Source: Argopecten irradians (taxonomy: Eukaryota; Mollusca; Bivalvia; Pectinida; Pectinidae). Taken from it: 64,000 nt of DNA. Position 1 is the first letter of the stretch; every line of letters begins with the position of its first letter. Of this stretch, positions 1-19,839 are shown in pieces. Position numbers and translations under genes: made by a program. The notes below the pieces were generated by a model. It saw only the letters and a list, made by a program, of their open reading frames with translations, was not told the origin of the DNA and did no database searches. Location: contig NC_091142.1 in the NCBI RefSeq assembly GCF_041381155.1, positions 29,153,963 to 29,217,962 on the forward strand, written 5' to 3'.

Positions 1-288
1 TCCCTCTGCACGCACACCCTCCCTCTCCCCCGCCTCCCGTTTCCTATACCATTGATTTAAGTTTGCTACGCTAACTTGTGGCAAGCCTAGAAATACATAT
101 GTAGTCCTTCCTCATTATGATCCAGTGTAATTTAACCACCTCATCAGTATTATATCAATCGTCTATAACATTAGTAATGTATGTTCTTTTTTGTGTAACA
201 CTTAAATGGACATATTAATAATTGTATCTTTCTTTCGCGGATTTGAGTTTTCAAATCATTTCGTGGACAGTAATACGGATTTAAATAA

Positions 289-524
289 AACGGAACTTCC
301 AAGTTCCATTTTCCGTTTTACTTAAACGGAACTCGGAAACGGGAGTAAGTTGAAAACGTCTTAAACTGACTCGATTACAAATTACTCATCAAACACCATT
401 TTTAATATGTTCCAATCACAAGAACTGAATTTCTTAAATTTTATTTTTAAATCAATCCTTAAACGGAACTCGAAACTGGTACCGAGTTCCGTTTGTTTAA
501 ACGGAACTCGAAACTAGGAACTAA
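289..524. repeat. Cluster of palindromic AAACGGAACTCG motifs
   Basis: The motif AAACGGAACTCG and its reverse complement CGAGTTCCGTTT recur in two clumps (about 289-345 and 462-524) with variants between. The clumps could form hairpins. I find no terminal inverted repeats or target duplication, so this may be the remnant of an element with subterminal palindromes like the ones at 36893 and 56576, or a local foldback. The rest of 1-974 is AT-rich and shows no coding or repeat signal that I recognise. Confidence 0.45.
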
Positions 525-974
525 CTTCAGCCTCCCTATTCATGTTTAACCGATGTTGAATATGGTTATGTACATGGTAATGGTATACTATTATCAGAGC
601 CTAACATTCTACTGCGAAGCCGAAATGAAAGTATAAATATTCCAGAAAATCGAACGTTTCATGATACATCGACATCACCTCACAAAAATATAAATGTAAG
701 AAAGTGTTGTTTTCTAAACTCAAAATAACTGATACAAAAGTGTTCATTTGTCAATACTGACCTTGATGATTTCGTGTAATAATGACCAATGGTGATTTTT
801 GTTTTTCAATTTTATTTCTTCATATCATCTCGAATATGGGTTATGAACATTAATAACTTGTTATAATCATGATTATTGTGATTAGTAATGCTCCTATGTT
901 GTACCTCTTGACAAAAATATCCACGCGTTATATATAATTAGTGCTAGAAAAACTGGCGTTATTTGGCATTTTCC

Positions 975-1311
975 TTAAAGATGCTCCACCACTGACAAAT
1001 GATATTTTTTCACTTTCAAAAACAGGAGCAGACGATTTAGTATTTTTCTTCAGTTACACAAGTTACTTACTTTTTACCATTACCACCAATGAAAAGTTTG
1101 AGCTTCTATTTTTACCTCAAGATAAAAATATTAAAAATAATTAATTGCATCCCGAAAAATTCCGTGGCACTATGTGCTTTATGCGAAAGCAAAATAAATT
1201 ATTTCATGTTATTTTTTGTGTTAATTAGATATACATATACACGATTAAACACCAATTATTGTTCAAATGATGAGTATCGTTTAAGCTCTGTCGGCGGTGG
1301 AACATCTTTAA
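975..1311 (+). mobile_element. TTAA-flanked MITE, family P copy 1
   Basis: This non-autonomous DNA element of about 330 bp has inverted ends AGATGCTCCACC / GGTGGAACATCT, each bordered by TTAA (975-978 and 1308-1311). Related copies lie at 2403-2585 (deleted), 26739-27075, 48484-48836, 57083-57345 (fragment) and 62478-62842. TTAA target duplication is typical of piggyBac-like (and Kolobok) transposases; the superfamily is inferred, because no transposase is present. Small open frames inside it are not genes. Confidence 0.8.
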
Positions 1312-2402
1312 ATATGAGTCAGTCATCAAAATAAATCCACATGTGTTTGGAAATTTTCTTTAACCGTTCCCCACATACGTTCATCATCTGAAGCAATGTT
1401 CGAGCTCTTTCACGAAAATATGAATTATGTTCAAAGCTCATGAATGGCTTTATATTTGGCTCACAATACATAGCTTTATTGTATTCCAAGTAAACTATCA
1501 TCATCGTTTTTCTAGTTTGATATATATTCCATTTTCTGAGAAGGTCATAACTTCCTTTTTCGGAATGGGCACGTGGTCGGGATTTGGTAATATCCGGAAT
1601 CTGGCAAAGTCATACATGACATAAATGTGTAACATGCCTTATTATTTGTGTAACTATCATGATAGAATTACCTCCAAGGTTCACATTTCAAAATTGACAA
1701 TTTTCTATACAATTGTCGTGAAATGCGATGGGTTTTAAATAAATAAAATATACATGTAATACTAAATGTTTAACTTTTGGTGAAAGACAAAAATATGTCA
1801 GCTGCTCATCACCTTGAAATTTGGATCACACTTTCTTTAAGTATTGACTTGTTACCTTACTTACTTAAAACTAAAATCAAATGTTTATCTTCTGATAGTT
1901 CCTGTTACTTTAATTTGTAAGTAAATATTAATTCCTTTGCTTGATTACATAGTGTAATTAATTAACTTTTTACGGGAAGAGTGAAAGCCGTCAGTGATGT
2001 GATGATTAGAAATGATGTACTTACCGCTGAACCAGTTTCGCTAGGGCTACTTTTTCTTCGTTTAATGCAAAATGTTGGCCAATGTAATTTCTGTAATATA
2101 AATTTTGAACGCGTGAAACATCAATAAAGAAGAAATGTAATCTTTTGAAATAGCTATAGCTGTACCCTCTTATTTACAAACATAATTTTCAGGGTTCTAG
2201 CGAGTAACATTGAAGGGTCTAATTATGAACAATAACATTGATTACACTTTACTGAAGGATGTTGAAATGAATTAGTGACTAGGTCGCTTCTGTTCTTTTT
2301 CATATCAAAAAGAAAACTAGAGACTTGAGATATTATTTCAACACAGAGTGAAAATAAAACTTCATAACAATTTTCTTTGTTCATGTGATCAAGTTTAATA
2401 GT

Positions 2403-2585
2403 AACTTCTTAACTCGCTGACGAAAAGCATATTTTCTCCATCAAAAACAGGTACATGTGTTTTTGGTATTTAACATTATTTTTTGTGTGTTAATTATTCA
2501 TACATTTCCATGCTATATAGTAAACAAAAATATCACTCAAATGATGAGTATCGTTTATGCTCTGTCTGCGTTGGAGCATCTTTAA
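2403..2585 (+). mobile_element. Family P MITE, internally deleted copy 2
   Basis: The right end (GGAGCATCT followed by TTAA at 2582-2585) and about 110 bp of body match family P. The left part is represented only by a degenerate piece near 2403-2450, so the copy is internally deleted. It lies in intron 10 of pseudogene A, between exons 10 and 11. Confidence 0.65.
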
Positions 2586-3734
2586 GCGTACGTAAAATGC
2601 GAAAATGTATTTAAATTGTAACGCCAACAGAGAAAGACGAAACGTAATTAGCATAATCTAACAATTCAATAATAGGAGAGATAAGGAAATTTTCACTGTA
2701 CCTTGGTCAGGCTGAAAATGGAACAAATTCATAAGGGTCTCTTTCTTTGTCGTCAGCAAAGCGATCCGGACAAATTTCTGCCAAGCGAGAGACACATGGG
2801 GTTAAAGATGGCCAAAGTTTTCAATAAAATGATACATTTACATTGTACAAATAAGGAACAAACAATCACAAATTACAGTAGTGCATGCTTATAAAAATGA
2901 TTCCAGGAAAAGTTTTTAATCCCGGGGAAATCTTATTGCATTGGCCCTTGAGTAAATATACTGAAAAATGTCGAGAGGTTATGTGTCTATGCTGCATTAT
3001 CATCCTACTGTAAATAGTCATTTTACTTCCAGCCTGATTATCGTCATACTTTCCTACCTGTGGATTTTCCCAGATGTCTTTGATGTGGTCAAGGACATGG
3101 ATTATAAAATTGACTTCCGTATTGACCGGAAGTTTAACGCCATCTATTTCCATGTCACGTGTTGTGATCCTGGCAATGGCGGTTACTGGTGCGTGCATTG
3201 TCATTGACTCCTTCATGAACAAGGACAGTCTGTTGAATTGCTGGATATCAGACCTTTGTAATATCAGTATAAGACATTTTAAAAAGAAGCTACTTTGTTC
3301 AATATGGCTGCTATGTGTATGTTCAATCTGTTTGACTCAAATGATGCAATGAAAACTAACATTCTTCGAGTAAATATTTAAGCAATGAACTGTTATCAAA
3401 TTGTAGAATATAGTGGATATAAATCTTATGTTGTGGTTGGGCAATAATTTATCTATCCGTTTTATTCTAGGTTTTTAAATTCGTCTATATGTTATTAAGA
3501 AGGTGTGGTTTTCGAGATATATTTACCAGTGCGAGTCAACGAGATTAACATGTATTTTTGTTATTTTTAAAAAACTTTAAACGAATTATTAATACTAGCA
3601 TGCCACAATAATTTATAAACAGTTGTCATATGTGATAATATATATCAAAACGCCATTAACACATCGATGATTAGCGTTCTTTCCCTGTGTCCTCCACAGT
3701 TTCTAAGTCAGAGTTCACGTCACGTGTCTCCTAC

Positions 3735-3825
3735 CATTCTACGTTCTGCCTATCTCCTAAATCTCTCTTCACTTCCTCGTAACTTTTCTGTGGTTCCTCT
3801 TTGTGTTTAGCGAGAAAATAAAGTT
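3735..3825 (-). pseudogene. Duplicated partial exon 8 of CYP4 locus A
   Basis: The minus strand encodes the 3' two thirds of exon 8 (LAKHKEEPQKSYEEV, then GDRQNVEW and a donor GTAGGA) a second time, about 190 bp from the full exon 8 at 4043-3924. The two copies share most bases, including the sequence around the donor. The duplicate lacks the I-helix GHDTT part and has no visible acceptor, so it is a dead tandem duplication inside the pseudogene. Its reading frame is still open over this stretch. Confidence 0.8.
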
Positions 3826-4391
3826 TAGCTAAGATGACTGGGTAGTAATTCAAAAGTTAATTAAAGAAGATTAAATTGAACAACTAAATTTGTATTATCG
3901 TGTTTCGTTGTTAGGTCTCCTACCATTCTACGTTCTGTCTATCTCCCAAAACTCTCTTCACTTCCTCGTAAACTTTCTGTTGTTCGTCTTGGTGTTGAGA
4001 GAGTAAATATCCCAGGTCATAGCTGAGGCGGTGGTGTCGTGACCTGATTTGGAAATACATAGTGTTTATTTATGTGTATATATATTACCAAAAGATTGTC
4101 CAGGGGTGCATTTAACGATTTTACTGGAATACCGAGCATGTTATTAAAAGACATTGGAATACTATAATTGATTATTAAAACAAATCGATATGTTTCTTTC
4201 TGAATGCTAATAAAATTAAATTGTCTGTTATATATTTTTTTTTAATTTATCAAAGCCTTTCTCGCTATCATTGAGTAGTAAAAACCTTTTTTTTCTTTCT
4301 GTCCATTGGGTGGATTTTATAGACAGGTTTGACTGCATATTATTTAAAATATTTCGCCATTTGTTATTTGATGACCAATTATTTTATGTTA

Positions 4392-4589
<198 letters not shown>

Positions 4590-4758
4590 TTAAATTATTA
4601 TCTCTCAATGTACGAGATGGCATTGATTATAATATTTAACACCGGAAACAAATTGAACGGAATTAATTGTGATTTTAACATTGTCAACAATGCAACCATC
4701 CTATGTAGACAGGTTATGCGGCATTTAAGTATGGTTTTTAAACAACAAAGAAACAGAC

Positions 4759-4798
4759 AAAAAAAAAAAAAAAAAAAACAAAAAAAAAAAAAAAAAAC
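4759..4798 (+). repeat. Adenine-rich low-complexity tract
   Basis: This is a run of A interrupted by a few C bases in intron 6 of pseudogene A, just 3' (on the plus strand, before) of exon 6. It could be a poly(A) remnant or a simple repeat; no retroposed body is recognised next to it. Confidence 0.7.
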
Positions 4799-5547
4799 GT
4801 ATATGTACTCACCAAAGTGTTCCTTCGTTCGCGGATAACTTTTTCATCGAAGTCGTAAATGTATCTTGCTTATGTGTAGTACTGCTTTCCTGTTGGAGAT
4901 AAGTGGTACGTGATATCCATCCCTAACCATGGCGACCTGTAACCATGGTTACTCACAGAGGTTATAACTGAGACAAAAAATGAGTTCCTCATTTTATCAA
5001 TCAATATAATAAACTTGTAAGTAGAGGAACAAAACATTAAAATAGATAATGGTTACTTTAGTTTCATCGCGATCAATTTGGGTGTTTCAAACATCATATC
5101 CATCCATTTGATTTTATAAAAGTGATGATATACGATCTGCAAAATAATGAGCGAATATAACGTTATCTAAATTTATTTTACAAACTATCTAACATTACTT
5201 ATACAAAAACATAAAATGTGTGTTTTGCAGAAATACCTGAATGGATAGTTTAATATCTTCAACACAATGCATAAAATAATGGAATCCGGCAGCCTTGAAA
5301 TTATGCAATTCTTTTAAATGGATGACTTTTCAAAAACTTACAAAAGCCGTTCAAACGACAAATATCCCAGTTGCCTGGTACATGTAGCTTCGACAAACGG
5401 ATGGTTCGATTTACAGAATATAAAGTTTAATGAACCAATTAGACATTCCATTTCGTTTCATTTGCATAGGTCACATCGACACATTTAGCATGCCTAACAG
5501 ACTTTATATTCGTTTTGATTGTTTTCCATTATTGGAACATTAATGGG

Positions 5548-5868
5548 GATAAATATCCTCGATAATCCGGGGGTTACTTTCACAATCGCTATATCCAACC
5601 ATGGACTATCTCTTAGTAAAACTGAAGATAGGTCAGGAGAAAAAACTGATCAATCATAGGCCTGCAGAGTTTTGTTTTGTGGATAGACAAGGAGAACTAC
5701 ACTCAACTTCAAAGGAACACAGCCAACAACATTGTACTGTTATTTGATGTCTGTGCAGGTGTGTAATTGGTAAGTTTTTTTCTCCTGAAGTGCCTTCGGT
5801 ATCACTCTAAGATAATTAATCTAGGAGTGGATATCAAACATTTAAAGTAATCCCTGGAGTGTCGGCAA
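5548..5868. mobile_element. Family R TIR element, degenerate copy 1
   Basis: The left end resembles the family R terminus (ATCCTCGATAATCC, then a block with GGACTATCTC and AGTAAAACTG) that is best preserved at 26041-26359. The right end is degenerate, ending near CCCTGGAGTGTCGG. It lies in the intron between exons 5 and 4 of pseudogene A. Confidence 0.5.
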
Positions 5869-7555
5869 TGAGGGCTTAACAAACCGGGAACAAGGTTTTT
5901 GATGACATTCTGTAGTATCGATTGATTTGTACATGGTTATCATTTATACATTCTAATATTCTTCTTGAAAGAAAATATTTCATACCCTTCTTCTTGGATT
6001 TTGCATTTGTAGGAGACAGAACATCCCATCATAGTGTCAAGTGTAGCCAATCCCACCAAGTCATATATCTCCACAATTTTACCGCTAGAGGTCGCCTTAT
6101 CCAACTTACATATAATGTAACCTTTTGTAAGAAAAGTATTGATGATATAACAAAATGACGTTTGATATCGCATAGTGTAATTTAGGAAGAATTATCAATA
6201 AATAATACTCTTCGAATGTACGCTGTACGGTATGCTAATATTTTAAAAAAAATTACTACTATGATAACCATTCCTATTGTTGCTTGATAAACAGTGGAAT
6301 GAAAAAGGGAGACAATTAATTAGGTGCCAACTGGACCTCGGATAATGAGTCTATGATTCAAGGCTTTGTGGATATCCCCACTGATGTGTATTGCAAATTC
6401 TTTCCTTGAACCTACTTTGATTTTCGAGAATTTCGATTTGTTATACTGTCAATGTTATCTTAGCATGAATAAATCAAAAACGTCATTGTAGATGTCTACA
6501 TAGGGTTTCAGTACATTAAAATGGAAGGCCGGAGTAAGAAGGCGTCGGTTTCTCTCCCGTTTTTCCCTGAACTAATCAAGAGTCCGTCACCTTTAACAAA
6601 AACCAAATGTACTTAAGAGAGAGTAACATAGATTCTTATTCAATTATCAAAGCAACAAATATAATACAATTAAAGTCAAATAATTCAATTAGAAATAAAT
6701 TGAATAAACCATAAATTTCCATAAATAGTAAAATAGGGAAGGTTTATAGCATCAGACGCTAATAAAATAATAAGTTTTTTTTTTATTTTGAATTTTTTTA
6801 TACAAATCTATGTAAAAGCCACATTAAAACAATAAAATACAATATCAAAAAGTAATCGGATTATCATAACAGGATAACAACGCATATAGTTAAACAATTT
6901 ACACGTTTATATATGTATCAAACAGGGTGTAATAGAGAATATCATTGTCGACATTTGACATCGTCATACAAAATGTAGTCTTCCTCATTATGCATCTATC
7001 GAACACATGTACAAATTTTGTGATACACGATAAAATATGATAAAAAGTAGCCCCCAACAAGCAACAGTTGTTTATCATGTTCAACAAGCTCGAATTCATG
7101 ATTTTTAAACGTTGAAATTAATCACGAGCTTTAGATTAAATTGAAAAGAAACTAACGAGGGTTTTGATAAACAAGGAAAACAAATGATGGTGAGTGTTTA
7201 TTTCATATGTGATTTTATGTTACGAGCCTTATTTTTTTTACTTGTATATTTGCGAGTCTTGGCGAGTTTCATAAAATCTCACTGACAGAGTGAAAGGAAG
7301 GGAAGTAACTCTGATGGATCTGAATGTACCTTACCTATCCAGTCTAGTAAACTGAAGTACGCCCCTCCTCGGTGTTTCGGTTTAGGTTCCGAGGAATGGA
7401 GAACGACTTTGAGGACAGGATAGAACCACATCATCCAGTAACAGATGATCTTTGTCTTTGTTTGAGCTACCACCTCGGCACACACGTCAATGACACGGTT
7501 GAAGCCTGGAAACTAACACATACAGCCTCATAGGAAATTCAAATTGTCATGGAAC

Positions 7556-7662
7556 ATCCGGGAAAACCTTACCGTTGAAAATCACTGAAAACCGTTACAA
7601 ATGAAATCACTGGAAAACCTTACACATGAAAATCACTGGAACACCCTACAAAAGAAAAATCA
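7556..7662. repeat. Degenerate tandem repeat, about 28 bp x 4
   Basis: Units containing GGAAAACCTTAC and GAAAATCACT recur four times with substitutions, in intron 1 of pseudogene A just upstream of exon 2 on the transcript. No function is apparent. Confidence 0.7.
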
Positions 7663-8852
7663 GTATGGAATTAGAATAATAACAAAATTCCGGAAACGAC
7701 TTTCACAAATCACAAGATAATAAAGATACAGTGAGTGAATAGAGAACCAACGTTCGGTGGTTTGAACTTAAAATTAGTAACTTATTCTTATAAATAATGT
7801 GTAAAGAAATATGAGCTATGAAAAGTAGTATGAAATTGAAAGTTAATCGGAATCAAGAGGGTTGATGAGAAGATGGGAAATAAACAATTATTATCTGCTA
7901 TGGGGTTTATCAGAGACATTTCTTAATAGGTATAAATATGGAATAAAACATTTACATAACAGAACAATATCATAATATGTAGTAATATGCGAATCATATA
8001 TAGGACAGGTTTCATAATCACCAAAGACAAGTTAAATGGTAAACATGTTTTAACACGGTATTATTATACATACATATACAAGCAATAGACACACTAGCTA
8101 TATTTATAGTTGTCGCTTCCTAAAACAAAAAGGGTCATTCTCCATCCAGAACAGACGCAAAAACATTGAAAGCAAAATTGTTTACAATATTTCTACATAC
8201 CAGGTGAAAATGTCCCCATATTGGATGGAACTTCCCGATTGGTTGGATTTTCTTGTTGTAGTATAAGTTTATTTTCAGTCTATATTTCTGTACCACCTCC
8301 AAAACTTTCCACAGACAAATTGTCCCAAGCAAGGTTCCGAGGATGAATAGGATGATATCCATAGCTGTGCTACTGTCTGGAACGTGTGAACATAGACTTT
8401 ATTAGGATATCATCATCATTAGATAAAAATACAGTTTTGTATATATTGATTTGTGTGTACTGTTAATATGTAAGGAGAAGGTGTATATAGGCATGTTGAC
8501 TGTTGCCCAATTCTGATTGTCTGTAACATCCGACAATAAAGTATTCTGAAATGAAAAATTGTATAGCAAAAGACTCAAGTCTGAGTTTATTTCTTTGCAG
8601 ATTTAACAATACTGTGATCCAACGTACTTTTGCGACAAAAAATCGCGATTTCCATTTTAAAAGAAATTTATGGAAATATCTCACCACATGTTTAGGTGTT
8701 TCATGTATTTACTTCGATCGCGAATCTGGAAAGTAAATCGGACGTGAAAGCTGGTTTACAGTAATTGAGAATTTAGTTGTATTTCCTTAATATCATCACT
8801 TCCTGGACAAAATTAAATTGCACCAATTATTCTTGATTATGAACATACAATG

Positions 8853-9033
8853 AAACCTGCCTTTTCGGACATCCTGTCAAATCTGGCACTATCGTATGCC
8901 AATCACAAATAATATTTAACAGCAATACCTAACTTTTCCGACATCATTTCAAATCCGACACTGTTCTATATTCCCGTGAACAACAATATTCAACAGCAAT
9001 AACTTACTTTTCCGACACCCTGCGTATTCAGAG
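8853..9033. repeat. Imperfect tandem repeat of about 75 bp, 2.3 units
   Basis: Blocks of the form ACTTTTCCGACA, then AATCCGACACT, then AATATTCAACAGCAATA recur with a spacing of roughly 70-80 bp. The copies are diverged. No gene is associated with it. Confidence 0.6.
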
Positions 9034-9904
9034 GAAACACGGCATATAACTGCAGACAATGCAATGTTTATAAATATAAAAAGAGTTCAGTAAGTTTAAA
9101 ATGCAGATAACACTCTTGGAAAGCACATGTATAGATTTTATAAAGAAATATTACCTTTACATACATGTACGTTATTAGGATATCGGACTCCAAAATATCA
9201 CAAAAAATACCACATAACCACACATACCACAAAGACGATAACTGTGACCAAGCTGATAGTGCGTACCGCTGTTACTATCAAGATAGTACAAGTTGCCTTA
9301 TGTATTTGTCTTTGGTCAACTGCGGTCACTTGCCTTGAACTTCATTACATACAGATAAAATAGCGCAGGATATACGGCAGTGTCAACATTGCTTTATTTT
9401 TCTGGCTTGATGTAGCTTTCATAGCGGATTATTTCTACTAGATAAGGAAGTCCTCATTAATTCATACACACGCCTGTTATATACTTACTATGGTTACTTA
9501 GCTTGCTAAATAGTTACACTTTGTAATTGATAAGCCTTTGAGTATTGTCATTGGTTGATTGGACATAATGTCCAGGGATTACAGCTACAATCATTTAAGG
9601 ATAACATTCTATATATACGAGAGTTGTGTGTATGTTTTGTGAGACTGCAGTGTATTTGCGATGTGTCTTGTTGCAATTTTTATAGCACTATCTCGCTGAA
9701 GCATGCCAACAAAGACACACATCAACTCACCCAAACAAGGTCATATTTACTCTATGTATGTTAATCCGCACGTATGTTTTATATTTGAAAACAAATTGTT
9801 AGTAAGTTCAAAAAAAATATTGGAGCTATTTTAGTAGCAAAAACAGTCTTTTAATCGGAATATTATAAATCAGTGTGCGATCAGTAAATCAGTGTTTAAA
9901 CACC

Positions 9905-10040
9905 AAGTTTTCGAGATACAAACACAACGTGGATAAATTACAATTAGCCTTTGATTAGTTCCAACTATAAGTGACCATGCTTGGCGTCACAAAATTCACG
10001 TCAAATTTTAACGTACTTTGCCATCGCCGTTTTGGTATAT
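9905..10040. mobile_element. Palindromic element, family S copy 2
   Basis: It shares a body with 25096-25254: an AAATTACAATTTACC-like arm, GATTAGT, a CACAAAATTTACGTCAAA core and a returning arm ending near a TTTGGGATATCAAAAC-like sequence. Here the arms are more decayed. It is a likely small foldback MITE with no coding capacity. Confidence 0.5.
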
Positions 10041-10346
10041 CAAAACCGACGTATTGGCATTTAATAAACCAGTATGCGTGCTACATATGTATATACACAC
10101 TTTGTATACATAACCTACTTGTACTGACCATTACACTGTACATCGATAAAGACCGCCAAAGAGTCGAAGTGTGTAAAGTGTCTCTAATTCCTAATAATTG
10201 ATTTCTGACTGAACAACTGCGTGGCAGCATTAAGCGAGTGAAGACAACTAACAGGTGCGCCGAGTTTTACGATTAAGTGAAGGTGATTTCAGCTTATTAT
10301 TGTTCCGAAGGAGAAAAGGTAACATATGATACACATATAAGTAGGT

Positions 10347-10513
10347 ATAGGATAAAATAACAGGGCTATGGCTTCACTGATAGTTAGTACATGTAAAAGT
10401 ATGTATAGGATAAAATAACAGGGGTATGGCTTCACTGATAGTTAGTACATGTAAAAGTATGTATAGGATAAAATAACAGGGGTATGGCTTCACTGATAGT
10501 TAGTACATGTATG
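10347..10513. repeat. 58-bp tandem repeat, three near-identical units
   Basis: A 58-bp unit beginning TATAGGATAAAATAACAGGG and ending GTACATGTAAAAGTATG is repeated almost without change three times. The high identity indicates recent expansion. It lies in the A/B intergenic region, about 1.4 kb upstream of the coding start of gene B. Confidence 0.9.
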
Positions 10514-11912
10514 TGGTTATACTGTGGTGAATGCTATATCGTCATCACACCACGACCATTGTACATTTTATCTACTGGTAATCAGCTGCTCACGACCTAG
10601 ATTATGAACCTGAATTATTGACAAACAGTCGACCTTTCGCCCTTATCAGGTCTGTGCAAATGAGATCATGTTCTGTCACTCAGAATCTATACCGTATAAA
10701 GTATCATTAATATGTGTCTAGCGATGAATGTATAGACTCGACATATTTAGAAATAAGGTAATAGAATTGCTCAAGACACACCGTCGTTGTCACAACGTAT
10801 TAGTCTGGCCCTACAGTATTATTGACAGCAAGTTTATTGATACTTTAGAAAAGTAGATCTTTTCAATACAGTTATTTAAAATCCCGACAATGTCAACCCA
10901 TTGAAACGGACATCGCTCTTATTCAGTAGAGAGTGTGGTTTTGAAGTGTGCATATACGCTAGTATACACTCTTACTATATACAACGTAGACGAAAATCTT
11001 ACAACTCTCGAAAAGTAATCGCACAACAGTCCGAGGCACGTGCATTATTCGCACGTGTATTCCCGCATGCAGCAGCCATCTCGCATTCAGGAAATGGTCG
11101 TCCCTAAAGTAGGCCAGGGTAGAAAATGGTCCCCGGTCACGTGCATTTATAAAATTTAAAGCGGCATATTAAAAAACGGTTACGATATTAAGATGTGAAC
11201 ACGAAAATGAGCTACGCTAAACGTTTAAAATATGTCCCAATAGCCCTGTAGAATCTCGAAATGGAGTAAAACGAACGATACTACCAGCAGAAACAAAACT
11301 AGACAGGAGAGTGGCTCAAGTATTATAACCACTGTGATATCTTATCAATTTAGACGCGGGGATATAGGGGGCGGACCGCTATCAATAGTGGCCTACTCTA
11401 ATGTTGTATTTTAGGTAATGTTTGTTTAAATCTGTACATCGTAACTGAAGTTAATGAAACCAACCTTCATTGTGGTGAGTATCAATCTGTATTATATCGC
11501 TTAGTGCTAAACTGATGTAACACGTTTGAACTATCGAAATTGGTAGTAATAATTAATCATTACGTATACGTGGGTAAATATTAACACGACGTAGTGGAGA
11601 TATGCGGGAGGGGAGAGGATATACAGCTAGGGGACAGACGTAATGGAGAGAGGGACGGATGGAGAAAGGATATGCAGCTAGGGGACAGACGGTATGGGAT
11701 ATAGTGAGAGGACGGTCAGATGAATGGTCGAGTGCTCTGACCAATACTTGTTATCAGATCAGATTTGTCGTCACGACTAACTCTGACCTCATTACTTTAA
11801 ATAGATAGGATGTCATACTGGTCAAGCAGTGAATAATGTTTACAATCTAATCAATAACGGATATTTGTGTATATATATTTTACATTCTAGTGCCTGAACT
11901 CCATAAACCATC

Positions 11913-17944
<6,032 letters not shown>

Positions 17945-18438
17945 GTCGTGTCAATGTTTAACCCATAGCATTTGTACCAAAATAAAATACTTCATGATAA
18001 AGTGATTATTCAAGTGAATTACCAGTGAATTCTTCTTGCGTTTGGACTTTTACCAGTATGATACACTGATATGAATTCTTCTCTTTTCATTGTATAACGT
18101 ATGAAGACATCACAATTGGTTGTAAATGACATTGTATTTTTTCTCAAATACTGATTTTTATTCAATTGACATGCCTTTCAAAGTAGAACTAAAATGATTT
18201 TTTTTCTATTCTTCTTTTTCTCTGGTTCATGTTTACCGCTGTTACAAATTGTCATGATTTCTGATCAACTGCACTCAAAATTTTATGTTATATTTTTGTC
18301 TAAGTGTCTTTTACACGCGAGTTTTTTTAGTAGGTTTATATTTCAATTTTTCAAACTTAACGTATTGTTCTATGTATGAGTTACATTACTGCTAATAATT
18401 CCATGTATATGATGGATATGAATGCACTGTAAATACCA

Positions 18439-18524
18439 TATAACGTCATCATGTAATACAAAGATGATTAACAGGGCGAAATATAACGTCATCATGTAAT
18501 ACAAAGATGATTAACAGGGCGAAA
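18439..18524. repeat. Perfect 43-bp tandem duplication
   Basis: Two adjacent copies of a 43-bp unit beginning ATAACGTCATCATGTAATAC and ending GGGCGAAAT have no visible difference, which suggests a very recent slippage or duplication event about 500 bp downstream of gene B. Confidence 0.95.
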
Positions 18525-19033
18525 TATTTATTCTTTATTGTTATTTCTTATTACCGATATTCTTTCGACATAAGTTACAACGCGTCTGCACTATAAAATT
18601 AATGTTTTTATGCAGCATATGCTTTATGTGTGTTAGATGAAAACACACATGCAGAAATCGGTGACAAAATAAGAAATGAACTGCATGTAGATCATAACTT
18701 GTCTTCATGTTTTGATGGTATGATCTCATTTAACATCACTGTAGACGTAAATACAATGATCAAAATGCTGATTATTTTTAGAGTTAAATAACTTTTTAAA
18801 AGTTTTCTTGACTCGTCAGTATGAACATGACATAAAACATGACATTAAAATAAGATTGTGACCTATTTTTATCTATTTTATTAATTATAATTATTCCTAA
18901 TACTATTACCGTTAACAAATGAGAATACATATTGAATGTGTATACCAAAGACGATAATCATGTTTAAGTTTGAATGAAAAATGAATAAAAGTAATCTTTT
19001 AGATTTTGTGTTTGTCTTTATATTAACATTATG

Positions 19034-19436
19034 TTAAAGGCCCACTACCGTTCCGGAGCAAAATTTAAATGTTTCTAAAATTCACTAATAACATTATCTA
19101 TCGATGACTTAAGATGAGATAATAATATACAGCTTACGCAAGATATCAAGCTGCGTAATGTATGACAACAGTTGGGTTTCATTTCGCTGTTTTGCCTTCT
19201 GGCGCAGTGATAATCAATTACCGCGCGGTATTAGAGACGACGGCGGGAAAACATAAAACGACCCGCGTCATGAAAATTAACATTATGTTTATTTGAATTA
19301 AATTGTTCAAAAGGTGATTATAAGTGTATGGTTAACGGTAAGTTGATAACTTTTGCGACTCTATAAAATCATCGATCTCGTTTTACATTCCCATTTTAAA
19401 AATAAAAGCCGTTTCGGAAAGGTAGTGGCCCTTTAA
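19034..19436. mobile_element. TTAA-flanked MITE, family T, about 400 bp
   Basis: The ends read TTAAAGGCCCACTACCGTTCCG and, inverted, TTAAAGGGCCACTACCTTTCCG, so both termini show TTAA followed by an inverted repeat of about 18 bp. A possible lone relative of the end sequence lies near 33300-33325. TTAA duplication suggests mobilisation by a piggyBac-like transposase (inference). There is no coding capacity. Confidence 0.8.
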
Positions 19437-19839
19437 TCAACTTATGCTAAAAATGAAAACACACACTAGGTAATTACAAAGTAAGAAGTAAGTTTCACAA
19501 AATTTACACTGATTTTAATTTTAAACCTCACATTAAAAACCGTCCTTTATTATCTAGAATATATTTAGACAGTGCTTTAAAGCTGACAATGCAGTGATTA
19601 GTTTGAAGTTCATGTGTATATATAGCACAGAAAAATCACACCATACCTGACCACTTGTGATCTTTGCACTTGCTTACTATTGGTATATAATACATACCAG
19701 AAACACCTCAAAGCTACTGACTTTTCATAACGTGGAAACAATTACTGGGGTATAATTACGCGATGTCTTGTCCAGAACTGGATACCGGTCTTTTCAAATC
19801 GATAACATGACAGAAGCAGGGACTTGTGTATCGATAACA

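Larger units (their letters stand above)
8378..11890. other. Intergenic region between divergent CYP4 loci A and B
   Basis: About 3.5 kb lie between the exon 1 acceptors of the two head-to-head P450 loci, so promoters and any 5' non-coding exons of both should be here. I see two tandem repeats (8853-9033, 10347-10513) and one palindromic element (9905-10040), but no open frame with P450 or other family character and no clear TATA box or first-exon donor. The divergent layout would allow shared control of A (before it died) and B; this is inference. Confidence 0.6.
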
